The notes: generated by a model not told the origin, from the sequence alone. DNA of 59,658 nucleotides from Candidatus Korarchaeota archaeon NZ13-K (GCA_003344655.1 MAIU01000002.1:1-59658); one strand, 5' to 3'; positions 15,899 through 25,837 are shown, numbered from the stretch's first letter. Translations and numbers: made by a program.

Positions 15899-18005
15899 GA
15901 GAGCCCCCCTGATGAATTTGGAGGAGCTTGTGGAGAAGTATAAGTACTTCCTGAGGTACTACAGGGACGAGGAGGGTGAGCCTCTCTACAGCTCCGAGAT
16001 GGCCCGCCTCATAGAGGAGCAGAGAAGATCTCTCAGCGTGAACTGGTATCACATATACAACTTCGGCCCAGATTTCAGGGAGATAGCTGAGGACATAGTT
16101 ATTCATCCAACCCTGCACATCATGGCCGGCTCCTCTGCCCTCAGGGAGCTCGTTATGGAGCTGATCCCCTCCCTAACGGAGGATATGAGGATATACGCTG
16201 AGGGGGACTTTCACCTGAGGTTCTACAACGTACCTACGAAGACCCCCTTCAGGGATCTCACCAAGGTGTCAATAGGGAGGCTCATAGAGGTCGAGGGGAT
16301 AATAACGAGGGTTTCTGATGTTTACGACAAGCTCGTCAGGGCCTCATTCGTCTGCAACAACTGCGGGAGAATTGAGGAAGTGGAGGTCTTGGGTGAGAGG
16401 CTCAGAGCTCTGGAGAGATGCCCCGAATGCGGGGCACCCATGAAATTGGATCACGAGATGAGCAGGTTCATGAGGTGGAGATCTGTGAGGGTTCAGGAGA
16501 GGCCCGAGGATCTCCCTCCCGGGATGATGCCGGAGCACATAGATGGCATACTGACCGACGATATAGTGGATGATGTGAAGCCCGGGGACAGGGTCAGGAT
16601 AACAGCCATAGTGAGAATAAAGCCTTCCAGGAGAGAGGAAGGGAAAGAGGGCCTTATATACAAGAGGTACCTCGAGATAGTTCACGTGGAGGTCCCTAAC
16701 AGGGTTTACGAGAAGCTGGAGATAACCCCAGAGGATGAGAGGGAGATACTCAGGCTGGCCGAGAGGAGGGACTTGGAGGACCTCATCGTGAGGTCCATCG
16801 CACCCTCCGTCTTCGGGTGGAATGAGGTTAAGAGGGCGATAGCCTACGCTCTGTTTGGAGGCAGCACGAAGATCCTAGCCGATGGCTCGAAGGTGAGGGG
16901 TGAGATAAACGTCCTCCTTGTGGGAGATCCTGGTGTCGCGAAGAGTCAGCTTCTCAAGTACACAGCCCAGCTCGCACCCAGGGGGCTCTACACGACCGGT
17001 AAAGGATCGACCGCCGCGGGGTTGACCGCTGCTGTCGTCAGGGACTCTGCCACGGGAGGCTGGACCCTAGAGGCCGGAGCCCTCGTGCTGGCCGACATGG
17101 GAGTGGCGTGCATTGACGAGTTCGACAAGATGAGTGAGGACGATAGGAGATCCATTCATGAGGCTATGGAGCAGCAGACCATCTCGATAGCGAAGGCCGG
17201 GATTGTAGCAACCTTGAACGCTAGAACGACAATAATAGCCGCTGCTAATCCGAAAAAAGGAAAGTATGATGACTTCGTGACCGTAGCTGAGAACATAAAC
17301 CTACCGCCGACCGTGCTCTCGAGGTTCGACCTGGTCTTCATAATGAAGGACAGGCCCAGGGTTGAGGCCGACAGCATGGTGGCCGACCACATACTGATGA
17401 CGAGGATGGGGAGAAACCCGGAAGCGAGGCCCCCGATAGATCCGACTCTCCTGAAGAAGTACATAGCCTACGCGAGGCAAAACATAGACCCCGTGCTCAC
17501 GGATGAGGCCGCTGAGAAGATAAAGAACTACTACGTCGAGGTGAGGAAGAGGGGTGTGAGGGAGGGGGAGGAGGAGATCCTGCAGGACTTCATAGCCATC
17601 ACCCCGAGGCAGCTGGAGGCCCTCATCAGGCTCAGCGAGGCCAGGGCCAGGATGCACTTGAGAAGGGAGGTCACGGCCGAGGACGCTGAGATGGCGATAA
17701 ACCTGATGGAGGTGACGCTAAGGGGAGCAGCTTACGACATAGTCTCTGGATACTTCGACATAACAGGTTGGATGACCGGCACGTCATTCCCCGAGGTGAA
17801 GAGGAGGGAGGTAGTCTTTCAGATAATAAAGCAGCTGGCTGAGGAGAGCGAGGATGGCATGGTCGACAGGGATGTGGTCGTCAGGATCTCGGCTGAGAGA
17901 CTCAACCTCAGGGGGAAGGAGTACGTCATAGAGGAAATACTGAGGAGACTGAACGAGGATGGTCTCATAATATTCCCGCCCGGCGGAAAGATAAAACTCA
18001 TCTAA
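15882..18005 (+). CDS. mcm: Replicative DNA helicase MCM
   Basis: The hexameric AAA+ helicase unwinds DNA at the replication fork. In order there are an N-terminal helical and OB domain with a zinc site (CNNC...CPEC, about residues 158-186), Walker A 'GDPGVAKSQ', Walker B 'DEFDKM', sensor 1 'AAANPKKGKYD', the arginine-finger region 'LSRFDLVF', and a C-terminal winged helix. The 707-residue length is typical. The start overlaps gins23, with a second in-frame ATG three codons on. Hel308 follows after 9 bp, forming a replication-repair operon. Confidence 0.97.
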   Translation: MIRMVERAPLMNLEELVEKYKYFLRYYRDEEGEPLYSSEMARLIEEQRRSLSVNWYHIYNFGPDFREIAEDIVIHPTLHIMAGSSALRELVMELIPSLTEDMRIYAEGDFHLRFYNVPTKTPFRDLTKVSIGRLIEVEGIITRVSDVYDKLVRASFVCNNCGRIEEVEVLGERLRALERCPECGAPMKLDHEMSRFMRWRSVRVQERPEDLPPGMMPEHIDGILTDDIVDDVKPGDRVRITAIVRIKPSRREEGKEGLIYKRYLEIVHVEVPNRVYEKLEITPEDEREILRLAERRDLEDLIVRSIAPSVFGWNEVKRAIAYALFGGSTKILADGSKVRGEINVLLVGDPGVAKSQLLKYTAQLAPRGLYTTGKGSTAAGLTAAVVRDSATGGWTLEAGALVLADMGVACIDEFDKMSEDDRRSIHEAMEQQTISIAKAGIVATLNARTTIIAAANPKKGKYDDFVTVAENINLPPTVLSRFDLVFIMKDRPRVEADSMVADHILMTRMGRNPEARPPIDPTLLKKYIAYARQNIDPVLTDEAAEKIKNYYVEVRKRGVREGEEEILQDFIAITPRQLEALIRLSEARARMHLRREVTAEDAEMAINLMEVTLRGAAYDIVSGYFDITGWMTGTSFPEVKRREVVFQIIKQLAEESEDGMVDRDVVVRISAERLNLRGKEYVIEEILRRLNEDGLIIFPPGGKIKLI

Positions 18006-18014
18006 GGTTCGAGT

Positions 18015-20132
18015 ATGGATCTCAACGCTCTTCTGAGCAAGTTGGGTCTCAGGGAGCTCTACCCGACGCAGCGGGAGGTCCTGAGCAGGGGCCTGGTGAG
18101 CAAGGGGAACTTCGTCCTCGCCGCACCAACGGCATCCGGCAAGACCTTGGTGGCTGAGATGGTGATGTATGAGGAGCTTGAGAGAGGTGGGAAGGTCCTG
18201 TACCTGGTTCCGCTGAGATCCATAGCCTACGAGAAGTATGAGGAATTCCTGAGGGTGTTCGATGGATGGAGCGTCAGGGTCTCCATCGGGGACTACGACT
18301 CCTCGGAGGAACCGCTGGGGAGGAGCGATGTGATAGTGATGACTTATGAGAAGTTCGATTCCGTCCAAAGGCACAGGAGCTCCTGGTTGAAGGATGTGAG
18401 CCTGCTCGTCCTTGATGAGGTGCACTACGTCGGTGACCCGAGCAGGGGTCCCACGATCGAAATGGCGATCTCCAAGTTCATCTATGAGAACGAGTTCTGC
18501 AGGAGGGTCGCTTTGAGCGCAACCATAACTAACTTGGATGAGATAGCGGACTGGTTATCCGCCATCCCGGTGAGGGTGGACTGGAGGCCCGTGCCCCTGA
18601 GGGTGGGAGTCTACGTTGGGGGGAAGCTGATCCGCCCGGACGGTGAGGTGGAGGGGCTCGAGGGCGAGGGGGTGCTCCCCCTGATCAGGAGATGCCTGGA
18701 GGGCGGTGGTCAAGCCCTGATCTTCTACAACAAGAGGAGCGATGCCGTGTCCTGGGCTGAGAGAATAGCCTCCAGCCTTAGGATCGACGGAGCTTCCAAG
18801 GAGGAGGTCTTCGAAGGGATCAACATGTCTTCCTACGGATCATCCAAGCTCCTGGAGAGACTCTCCAATGTCGTTGAAAGGGGAGTGGGCTTCCATCATG
18901 CCGGTCTCCCATTCGAGCTGAGGAAGTCCGTTGAGAGGGCTTTCAGGGCGGGGATCATAAAGGTTCTGACTGCAACACCGACGCTGGCGGCGGGCGTGAA
19001 CTTACCAGCCAGGACGGTGATAGTGAGCTCTTACATGAGGTACGACACCAAGCGGGGTAGGATGACGCCCATCTCCATCATGGAGTTCTGGCAGATGGCT
19101 GGGAGAGCCGGAAGACCGAGGTACGATCCCTACGGGGAGGCTTACATAATAGCCAGAAGCCAGAACGAGGCTAGGAGGGTCCTCGATACCTACGTAAGAT
19201 CGGATCCCGAGCCCATAACATCTCACCTCCACGATACCTCGCTCCTTAGGAACCACCTGCTCGCCCTAGTGGCTAGCAGGGACGGCATCACGCTCAAGGA
19301 GGTATCGGAGGTCCTGAGGAGGACGTTGTTCCACTCCCAAGGTGGCGAGAGGTTCCTGGAGAGGGCGGTCCCTCACATTCTGGAATCCCTGAGGGAGGGG
19401 GGATTCCTGAAGGAGTTCAGAGGGGGTTACATGGCCACTCCCATCGGAAAGAGGGTCTCCGAGCTCTACATAGATACCTACTCAGCTCAACTCATGATAG
19501 AGTCCTTGGAGGAGCTCTCCAAGAGGTTCAGGAGATCTGAGGATCCTGAGCTCCCGGCGCTCCATCTCATCTGCGCCCTTCCGGACATGCCCAAGTTGTA
19601 TGGAGGTAGAAGGAACGAGCTGTTGGAAAGGACCCTCGAGGAACTCGATCCCCTGATCCCCCTGGAGGATATTCCCATCTCCTCATACTCGGAGCTGCTC
19701 CAGATTGTCAGGGGGGCCCTCTCCCTCAAGATGTGGATATCCGGGATCAGCGACGGCGAGATAGAGGAGAGGCTGGGAGTTGAGCCGGGGGACCTGAGAA
19801 GCCTGGCTGAGAACGGTGAGTGGCTCTGCTACTCTTTTTCTGAGATAGCTAGGCTCCTGGGTGAGAGGGGAGTCTCTGAATGGCTCAGGATCCTTTACCT
19901 GAGGATAAAGCATGGCGTGCCCGAGGAGTTGCTGCCCCTGGTCACGCTGAGAGGGGTTGGGAGGTTCAGGGCGAGGCTTCTTTACGAAGCCGGTTACAGG
20001 ACCGTTAGGGATATAGCTGATGCTGAGCCCGAGGACCTCGAGAGGATACCAGGTATAGGGAGGCAGCTGTCCAAGGAGCTGGTGGAGCAGGCGAGGTCGT
20101 TGGTCCATGTGGGTTCACCCGGTGGAGAGTAG
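18015..20132 (+). CDS. hel308: Hel308 DNA repair helicase (Ski2-like, HelQ homologue)
   Basis: A 705-residue SF2 helicase with 3'-5' polarity that acts at stalled forks. It shows Walker A 'APTASGKT', the DEVH box in 'LDEVHYVGD', 'SATITNLDE' (motif III), 'QMAGRAGRP' (motif VI), then winged-helix and ratchet domains. The end is a helix-hairpin-helix region ('LRGVGRFRARLLYEAG' and 'IPGIGRQLSKEL'), as in Hel308. It follows mcm closely and overlaps the purB start by 26 bp. Confidence 0.95.
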   Translation: MDLNALLSKLGLRELYPTQREVLSRGLVSKGNFVLAAPTASGKTLVAEMVMYEELERGGKVLYLVPLRSIAYEKYEEFLRVFDGWSVRVSIGDYDSSEEPLGRSDVIVMTYEKFDSVQRHRSSWLKDVSLLVLDEVHYVGDPSRGPTIEMAISKFIYENEFCRRVALSATITNLDEIADWLSAIPVRVDWRPVPLRVGVYVGGKLIRPDGEVEGLEGEGVLPLIRRCLEGGGQALIFYNKRSDAVSWAERIASSLRIDGASKEEVFEGINMSSYGSSKLLERLSNVVERGVGFHHAGLPFELRKSVERAFRAGIIKVLTATPTLAAGVNLPARTVIVSSYMRYDTKRGRMTPISIMEFWQMAGRAGRPRYDPYGEAYIIARSQNEARRVLDTYVRSDPEPITSHLHDTSLLRNHLLALVASRDGITLKEVSEVLRRTLFHSQGGERFLERAVPHILESLREGGFLKEFRGGYMATPIGKRVSELYIDTYSAQLMIESLEELSKRFRRSEDPELPALHLICALPDMPKLYGGRRNELLERTLEELDPLIPLEDIPISSYSELLQIVRGALSLKMWISGISDGEIEERLGVEPGDLRSLAENGEWLCYSFSEIARLLGERGVSEWLRILYLRIKHGVPEELLPLVTLRGVGRFRARLLYEAGYRTVRDIADAEPEDLERIPGIGRQLSKELVEQARSLVHVGSPGGE

Positions 20133-21477
20133 GTACGGATCCGAGAGGATGAGATCCGTATTCAGGCAGGAGAGCAGGATAAGGATGATGGCTGAGGTAG
20201 AAGCCATTTACGCGAGGGCGCTGGCCAAGAGGGGAGTGATACCAGCGGAAGCCGCCGAGGCCATCGAGAGGGCATCCAAGGAGATCACTCCTAGCGATGT
20301 CCTTGAGGAGGAGAGGGTGACGAAGCACGAGACGATGGCCCTCGTCAGAGCCCTCTCAAAGAGGGCCGGCGCTTACGGTGAGTACTTACATTTGGGCCTC
20401 ACCTCGAATGATGTGCTAGATACCGTGATGGGCATTCAGATAAGAGAGGCGGGGAGTCTCATAGTGAGGGAAGCCGCCTCGCTCCTGAGGAGCATAATCA
20501 GGAGGGGGGAGGAATCCATAGATGTTGTTTGTCTGGGGAGGACTCACGGAGTCGTGGCCGATCCGATACCCCTCTCCATGAAGTTCGCCTACTGGTCCTA
20601 CCTCGTCAGGAGCTCCCTGAGGAGGTTCATGTCGGCCCTGGATGAGGCCTGCGTTGGCAAGCTGAGGGGGGCCGTCGGCACTCTGGCCGCCTCGGTTGAG
20701 CTTGGCGTGGGGGATCCCCTAGAGGTGGAGTCTGAGGTTCTTAGTTATTTTGGATTGAAGCAACCTGAGATAACCACTCAAATAGTGCCTAGGGATAAGC
20801 TGGCCTTCCTCATAGTCTCGATGTCTCTCTTCTCATCGGCCCTTGACACGATAGCCAATGAGATAAGGAACCTGCACAGGACAGAGATAGGGGAGATCAG
20901 GGAGCACTTCGAGGAGAGCCAGGTTGGGTCGAGCACGATGCCCCATAAGATGAACCCCATAGGCAGTGAGAAGGTCTGCGGATTGGCTAGGTTGATGAGA
21001 TCACTAGCCCTCGCTGCTATGGAGAACATCGTCCTGGAACACGAGAGGGACCTGACCAACAGCTCTGTCGAGAGGATGATGTTGCCTGAGGCCTTCCTCG
21101 TCCTGGAGGAGCAGATAAGAACGCTTACCAAGGTGATCGAGGGCCTAGATATTGACAGGCTCAGGATAGAGGAGAACCTGAGGAGGTACGCTGATCTGGC
21201 TCTGAGCGAGAGGCTCATGATCTCCCTAGTGAGGAGAGGTTTGGGAAGGCAGGAGGCGCATGAGATCGTGAGGAGGATATCCCTGAAGTCTCAAAGGAGC
21301 GGTAGAAGGTTCTTAGATGAGGTCATGGAGGATGAGGAGATATCGAAGGTCCTGAGGAGGGAGGAGATAGAGGGCATATTCAAGCCCGAGAGCTACGTGG
21401 GGCTGGGCAGGGAGATATCGATCAAGGAGTTCGAGGTGGCTAAGGAGTTCTTGAAGGGGGTGCTCGCAAACGAGTGA
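20107..21477 (+). CDS. purB: Adenylosuccinate lyase
   Basis: The enzyme cleaves SAICAR and adenylosuccinate in purine synthesis. The 456-residue protein has the fumarase/aspartase superfamily signature 'GSSTMPHKMNP' (about 278-288), the catalytic histidine in 'LGRTHGV' and the N-terminal 'SRYGSERMR' seen in archaeal PurB. The ATG at 20107 lies inside the Hel308 end, and its reading gives a normal PurB N-terminus. The RNase gene follows 4 bp after the stop. Confidence 0.95.
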   Translation: MWVHPVESRYGSERMRSVFRQESRIRMMAEVEAIYARALAKRGVIPAEAAEAIERASKEITPSDVLEEERVTKHETMALVRALSKRAGAYGEYLHLGLTSNDVLDTVMGIQIREAGSLIVREAASLLRSIIRRGEESIDVVCLGRTHGVVADPIPLSMKFAYWSYLVRSSLRRFMSALDEACVGKLRGAVGTLAASVELGVGDPLEVESEVLSYFGLKQPEITTQIVPRDKLAFLIVSMSLFSSALDTIANEIRNLHRTEIGEIREHFEESQVGSSTMPHKMNPIGSEKVCGLARLMRSLALAAMENIVLEHERDLTNSSVERMMLPEAFLVLEEQIRTLTKVIEGLDIDRLRIEENLRRYADLALSERLMISLVRRGLGRQEAHEIVRRISLKSQRSGRRFLDEVMEDEEISKVLRREEIEGIFKPESYVGLGREISIKEFEVAKEFLKGVLANE

Positions 21478-21481
21478 GCTA

Positions 21482-22798
21482 GTGATAAGGTTTTTAGGAG
21501 GGGCCAGGTTCGTAGGGAGGTCTGGAGTGGAGATATTAGGGAGTAGTTCGCTTATCTTAGACTACGGCATTGACCTGGGTGCCGTCAGCTCAAGGCTGAC
21601 CCCGCTAGATCCCAAGAACGCCCCTGAGGCCCTGATACTCACCCACGCTCACCTCGATCACTACGGTGCGAGCCCCCTGTTGGTGAGGCGGTGGGACTGC
21701 GAGGTCTACGCTACCCCTCCGACCGTGGACATAGGGGAGATCCTGCTGAAGGATTTCCTCAACGTCTCATCGGAGTATGCAGAGAAGCCCTACTCAATGC
21801 AGGAGGTCCAGCTGCTGAGGAAGAAGGAGAGATCCGTCAGGCTAAATGACCTGATCCATTTGGATGGATGGGAGCTTAGGACATTCAACGCCGGTCACGT
21901 CCTAGGATCCGTGATGATACACCTGACATCACATGATGGCAAGACCCTGCTATACACTGGGGATCTCAACACAGCGGGGACCAGAACGCTGAGGGGGGCC
22001 GAGACGGAGCTTCCTAGGGTGGATTACCTCATAATGGAGGCCACATATGGCGGGGACGATGACGTGCATCCTTCAAGGAAGAAGGTGGAGAAGCAGTTCG
22101 TTGATGACATAAGGAACGTTGTGAGCAGGGGAGGGGTCACCATAATACCCGCATTCGCTCTGGGCAGGGCCCAAGAGGTGCTCCTCACCTTGATACATTA
22201 CATGGAGTCCGGGGCCCTCCCTGAGGTGCCCATCTTCGTTGACGGAATGATAAGGGAGATCTCGAGGTACTACAACGCCTACTGGTCCTGGCTGAGGCCG
22301 GAGATACAGAGGATGATAAGGGAGAGTAAGAGGAGCCTTTTCGACCACAGGGCCATAGAGGAGGTCAGGAACAGGGAGGAGTTGCTCGAGTTGAGGGAGC
22401 CTTTCATCGTGGTCACAACATCGGGGATGCTTCAAGGAGGGCCCGTCCTCACCTACCTCAAGCACTTCGGGACCAAGAGCGGGAACCTGATATACCTGAC
22501 CGGCTATCAGGTGAAGGGGACCAGGGGGAGGATGCTGCTCGACGGGATCAGGCAGATACCGATGCCGGACGGAAGCATCATAGAGGTGAGGAGCGATGTC
22601 AGGTTCGTTGACTTCTCGGCGCATGCTGACCAGCCCAACCTGATAAACTTCGTGAGTAAGATCGCGAGCAAGGGCCTGAGGGAGGTCTTCTTGGTTCATG
22701 GAGAGTACGAGAAGCTCATCCAGTTGAGGAGGAAGCTCGAGGGGAGGGGGATAAGGACTTATATACCGCAGGAGGGGGAAGTCGTAATCCTGAGGTAG
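21482..22798 (+). CDS. Beta-CASP metallo-beta-lactamase RNase (aCPSF2-like)
   Basis: A 438-residue RNase of the CPSF73/RNase J superfamily. The metallo-beta-lactamase motif 'THAHLDHYG' (about 54-62), 'NAGHVLGS' and 'YTGDLN' supply metal ligands. The beta-CASP part has 'EATYGGDDD', 'PAFALGRAQE', 'TTSGMLQGGP' and 'DFSAHADQ'. There is no N-terminal KH domain, so it is aCPSF2-like rather than the aCPSF1 termination factor. It probably processes or degrades RNA. The start is GTG at 21482. Confidence 0.88.
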   Translation: MIRFLGGARFVGRSGVEILGSSSLILDYGIDLGAVSSRLTPLDPKNAPEALILTHAHLDHYGASPLLVRRWDCEVYATPPTVDIGEILLKDFLNVSSEYAEKPYSMQEVQLLRKKERSVRLNDLIHLDGWELRTFNAGHVLGSVMIHLTSHDGKTLLYTGDLNTAGTRTLRGAETELPRVDYLIMEATYGGDDDVHPSRKKVEKQFVDDIRNVVSRGGVTIIPAFALGRAQEVLLTLIHYMESGALPEVPIFVDGMIREISRYYNAYWSWLRPEIQRMIRESKRSLFDHRAIEEVRNREELLELREPFIVVTTSGMLQGGPVLTYLKHFGTKSGNLIYLTGYQVKGTRGRMLLDGIRQIPMPDGSIIEVRSDVRFVDFSAHADQPNLINFVSKIASKGLREVFLVHGEYEKLIQLRRKLEGRGIRTYIPQEGEVVILR

Positions 22799-22840
22799 CT
22801 CATAACTCATTATTCCGCGCGCATTACATCCGTCGACCCC

Positions 22841-22852
22841 TCTTTTTAGCCG
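22841..22852 (+). promoter_or_regulatory. Possible TATA box of the Era-like GTPase gene
   Basis: The sequence ctttttagcc resembles the tRNA-Gly TATA box in this window and lies about 34 nt before the ATG at 22880, with GATGAGGA as Shine-Dalgarno. It might equally be a T-rich terminator of the upstream operon. Confidence 0.35.
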
Positions 22853-22879
22853 GCCCCCGATAGGGGTCCCCGATGAGGA

Positions 22880-23533
22880 ATGCAGGCTAGTCAGGAGCTG
22901 GGGCATCAGGAGAGCGGCATCCTGCCCAAACTCCTATCGGGTTTGTTCAACAGAAGGAAAAAAGTTGTTCTTGGCATTTACGGACCCGTGAACTCTGGGA
23001 AGACCACGCTGGCCAATAGGATATGCATGGACTTCGCCAACAGGAAGATGGGAACCGTCAGCAGGATACCCCATGAGACGAGATCCGTCAGTGTTGTTGA
23101 GAACGTATCGTTGAGGTTGAGGAACGGGTCAATATTGATGGACGTGATTGACACCCCCGGAATAGCCACAAGGATAAGTTACAGGAGCTTCCTCAGGTAC
23201 GGGTTCAAGAAAGAGGAGGCCATTGAGAGAGCCGCTGAAGCAGCTAAAGGAGTTGTTGAGGCTATAAGAAGTATGGAAACTGTCGATTTAGCCCTACTAG
23301 TCCTCGATTCGACCAAAGATCCGACATCCCAGGTCAACTGGGTGATCGCCGGGAACCTGAAGGCCAGGTGCATCCCGTACATAGTGGTCGCGAACAAGAT
23401 AGATCTACCTTACGCCAGACCCAGGAGCGTTGAGAGGACCTTTCCGGAGGACAGGGTCATTCCCATATCGGCGCTGCGCGGGGACAATGTGATCTCTCTG
23501 TATGAAGCAATAGTGGAGCTGGCCAGATCCTAG
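22880..23533 (+). CDS. Era-like small GTPase
   Basis: The 217-residue protein has the P-loop 'GPVNSGKTT' (about 35-43), the G3 motif 'DTPGIA' and the G4 motif 'NKID', ending with the 'SALRGDN' G5. It lacks the KH domain of bacterial Era. GTPases of this short type occur in TACK archaea and are uncharacterised. The gene is 7 bp before a zinc-ribbon gene, and the two look like a conserved pair. Role in ribosome or RNA biology is only an inference. Confidence 0.8.
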   Translation: MQASQELGHQESGILPKLLSGLFNRRKKVVLGIYGPVNSGKTTLANRICMDFANRKMGTVSRIPHETRSVSVVENVSLRLRNGSILMDVIDTPGIATRISYRSFLRYGFKKEEAIERAAEAAKGVVEAIRSMETVDLALLVLDSTKDPTSQVNWVIAGNLKARCIPYIVVANKIDLPYARPRSVERTFPEDRVIPISALRGDNVISLYEAIVELARS

Positions 23534-23540
23534 TGGGAGG

Positions 23541-23873
23541 ATGCCCACCAGACTCTCCCTTAGGTGCAGGAGCTGCGGCTTTGAGGTGGATGCATCCAGC
23601 TCCGACGACCCCCTGCCCGGGAGCTGTCCCTCCTGTGGGAGTAGTGATCTGGAGTTCTCGGTGTCCCTAATTCCTCTCTGTGAGGGGGAGATGGAGGAAC
23701 GCCCGGAGGAGGTGTCCGCCCCCATGATTGATGGAGCTCTCGTGAGGCAGGTCTCGCCCGGGGAGTACCTGATAGATCCCTCGGCAATGTCTGGGGAAGT
23801 TATTATAGCAGAACTCGAGCCTGGAGTTTATGAAATAGTCATTAGAGCATACCATATGAGATTTTCTAAGTAA
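23541..23873 (+). CDS. Zinc-ribbon protein paired with Era-like GTPase
   Basis: The 110-residue protein has an N-terminal zinc ribbon (CRSC...CPSC, about residues 9-35) followed by a predicted beta-rich domain with no match I recognise. The start ATG is preceded by GGGAGG and lies 7 bp after the GTPase stop. The close coupling suggests that both act together. No catalytic motif is visible, so it may bind RNA or protein. Confidence 0.7.
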   Translation: MPTRLSLRCRSCGFEVDASSSDDPLPGSCPSCGSSDLEFSVSLIPLCEGEMEERPEEVSAPMIDGALVRQVSPGEYLIDPSAMSGEVIIAELEPGVYEIVIRAYHMRFSK

Positions 23874-23896
23874 ATATTTTCTCTGTATTATTTATG

Positions 23897-24688
23897 TTAA
23901 GAGCTTTCCAAAATCTTCCTGCCCATCACTATGAACCCGGTGTGCCCTATCATCCTAGGGAGGGGCCTGGTCCTCCTCTCGTTACTCTCGTATTCCCTAT
24001 CCAATATCTCGTGAACTTCTATCAGTCCAAACCCCACTTCTCTGGCTTTGCTGACGGTCTTGCTTATCTGCTCACATGAGGGGACGAATGCTATGAACGC
24101 GCCGTTCGGCTTGAGCCTCTCGTGAACCTGAGGGAGCAGCTCCCATGGATCAGGTATATCCAAGAATATGGCATCCACGTTGGATTCCTCTATCCCCTCC
24201 TTGGCATCCTTGTGCTTTATTATCACGTTATTCAGCCCCAAAAGCTTTATGTTTCTCTCGGCCATCTCAATGGATTCCTTCCTCACCTCATAACTGAAGA
24301 GCCTCCCCGATGGTCCTAGGAACGTGGAGAGAGCCATTGTGAATGCCCCGGAACCCGTGCCTACCTCGACCACGGTGTCGCCGGGTTTTATCCCGGACTT
24401 GAGGATCATGAAGCCCGCGTCCTTCGGGTATATTATCTGAGTTACCCTCCCTATCTTCTCCATGTGATCCGCGAGGGTGGGTCTGTGGACCTCCACCCTC
24501 TCACCCTTGCTCGTCTCCACGACGCAGCCCCACTCCTTGCCTATCAGATCCGAGAGATCTATGGATCCCCTGTGCGTGTGGAGGACCTTTCCCCTCTTCA
24601 CCCTAACTAGGAACTTCTTGGGCCTTCCTTTCTTCCCGTAGATCACCAAGAGGACCAGGTCATCCTCGCATATAGGCAGTGCCGGCAC
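23897..24688 (-). CDS. trmI: tRNA (adenine-58-N1)-methyltransferase TrmI
   Basis: The enzyme makes m1A at position 58 (in archaea often also 57) of the T-loop, which stabilises tRNA in thermophiles. The 263-residue protein has a small N-terminal beta-domain, the linker 'IGRVTQIIYPKDAGFMI', and the Rossmann motif 'VVEVGTGSGAFTMAL' (about 110-124). 'FLDIPDPW' is the characteristic catalytic segment. It starts 3 bp after the geranylgeranyl reductase stop, so the two form a short operon. Confidence 0.92.
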   Translation of the reverse strand: MPALPICEDDLVLLVIYGKKGRPKKFLVRVKRGKVLHTHRGSIDLSDLIGKEWGCVVETSKGERVEVHRPTLADHMEKIGRVTQIIYPKDAGFMILKSGIKPGDTVVEVGTGSGAFTMALSTFLGPSGRLFSYEVRKESIEMAERNIKLLGLNNVIIKHKDAKEGIEESNVDAIFLDIPDPWELLPQVHERLKPNGAFIAFVPSCEQISKTVSKAREVGFGLIEVHEILDREYESNERRTRPLPRMIGHTGFIVMGRKILESS

Positions 24689-24691
24689 CCC

Positions 24692-25837
24692 CTAGAGGAG
24701 GGCCCTCGCCACCTTGGAGGCGAGTATGGGATGTTTCATGAGCTTCATAGCGACTTTCCCTATCTCTATGCCGTTAGCCAGATTCAGCACATCCTCATAG
24801 TCTAGGACATCAGCAAGTTGGTTCAGATCTTCATCATTCAACCTCTCAAAGACACGCATGGCCTTCAGGCTGTCCCTTATTCTCTTGATCCAACCCTCGT
24901 ATTCCCTTTCGAAGGTCATCAGACTGCGCTTCGACACATCTCCCCTCATTATGGCCGATCCTATCACCTTGCTCGCGGCCTTGCCGGCGGCTATTGATGA
25001 GTGTATGCCGGCGCCTGTGAAGGGTATCACCGTCCCCGCGGCATCCCCTATGAGTATGACACCGTCCCCTATGTACTCCCTGGCCATCCCACCTATGGGG
25101 ACGACGAAGCCGCCGAAGCCTATTATTTTAGCCTTCCTGAAGATCTCCGACCTCTCCTTTATGAACTTATCCAAGTACTGCTTCGGGGAGCCGTTCCTGA
25201 CACCTATTCCAACGTTTGAAACCTGATCGTCCTTCGGAAAGATCCAGGCGTAGCCACCGGGCGCCATGGACCCCACGTATATGTGACCAGTCGTGTGGGA
25301 GTCGAGCTCCAGACCCACCATCTTGTACTGGTATGTGGGTATCGGTTCCGTGCTGTTGTCCAAGCCGGAGGACTTGGCCACCACAGAGTTATAGCCATCG
25401 GCTCCCACGACCACCTTCCCTCTAACGGACTCCCCCTTGGATGTTCTGACCCCGATCACCCTGCTACCCTCTTTGAGCACACCTTCAACCCTCTCTCCCA
25501 CCCTTATCTCCGCTCCCGCGAGCACGGCTTTCTTCGCGAGCTCCTGAAGGAAGAGATCCTTGTTTATCGCGTATCCATGCATCGGGATCTCTACGTACTT
25601 ACCGGAAGGGGCATAGACCCTCATGTTGAGTTCGTTAGTCACTATGCCTGGTTTCGGCTCTATGCCAGCCGTCTCGAATGTTGATTTGCTCGTCCCCTCG
25701 CCACAGGGTTTCCAGGCCTTTATGTCGGAGTGCGATTCGAACAGAATCACTTTTAGACCGAGCTCAGCTGAAAATCTCGCTGCAGAGAGTCCCGCTGGAC
25801 CCCCTCCCACGACTATCACGTCCCATTCCTCCTCCAT
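24692..25837 (-). CDS. Digeranylgeranylglycerophospholipid reductase (GGR family)
   Basis: This FAD enzyme saturates the isoprenoid chains of archaeal membrane lipids. The 381-residue protein has the dinucleotide fold 'VVGGGPAGLSAARF' at residues 10-23, the family motif 'KPCGEG' (about 42-47) and the second FAD motif 'GVILIGDAAGTVIPFTGAGI' (about 267-286). Archaea often hold several GGR homologues, some for quinones or chlorophyll-like substrates, so the lipid assignment is family-based. GGGP synthase, an earlier step of the pathway, lies at 51274-52014. Confidence 0.88.
   Translation of the reverse strand: MEEEWDVIVVGGGPAGLSAARFSAELGLKVILFESHSDIKAWKPCGEGTSKSTFETAGIEPKPGIVTNELNMRVYAPSGKYVEIPMHGYAINKDLFLQELAKKAVLAGAEIRVGERVEGVLKEGSRVIGVRTSKGESVRGKVVVGADGYNSVVAKSSGLDNSTEPIPTYQYKMVGLELDSHTTGHIYVGSMAPGGYAWIFPKDDQVSNVGIGVRNGSPKQYLDKFIKERSEIFRKAKIIGFGGFVVPIGGMAREYIGDGVILIGDAAGTVIPFTGAGIHSSIAAGKAASKVIGSAIMRGDVSKRSLMTFEREYEGWIKRIRDSLKAMRVFERLNDEDLNQLADVLDYEDVLNLANGIEIGKVAMKLMKHPILASKVARALL

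Noticed and set aside
17784-18425. A 213-codon frame antisense to mcm/hel308
   Set aside because: It is an antisense shadow with the same biased composition.
22073-22906. A 277-codon frame antisense to the beta-CASP RNase
   Set aside because: High purine bias of the real coding strand leaves long proline-, leucine- and histidine-rich antisense frames; no family match.
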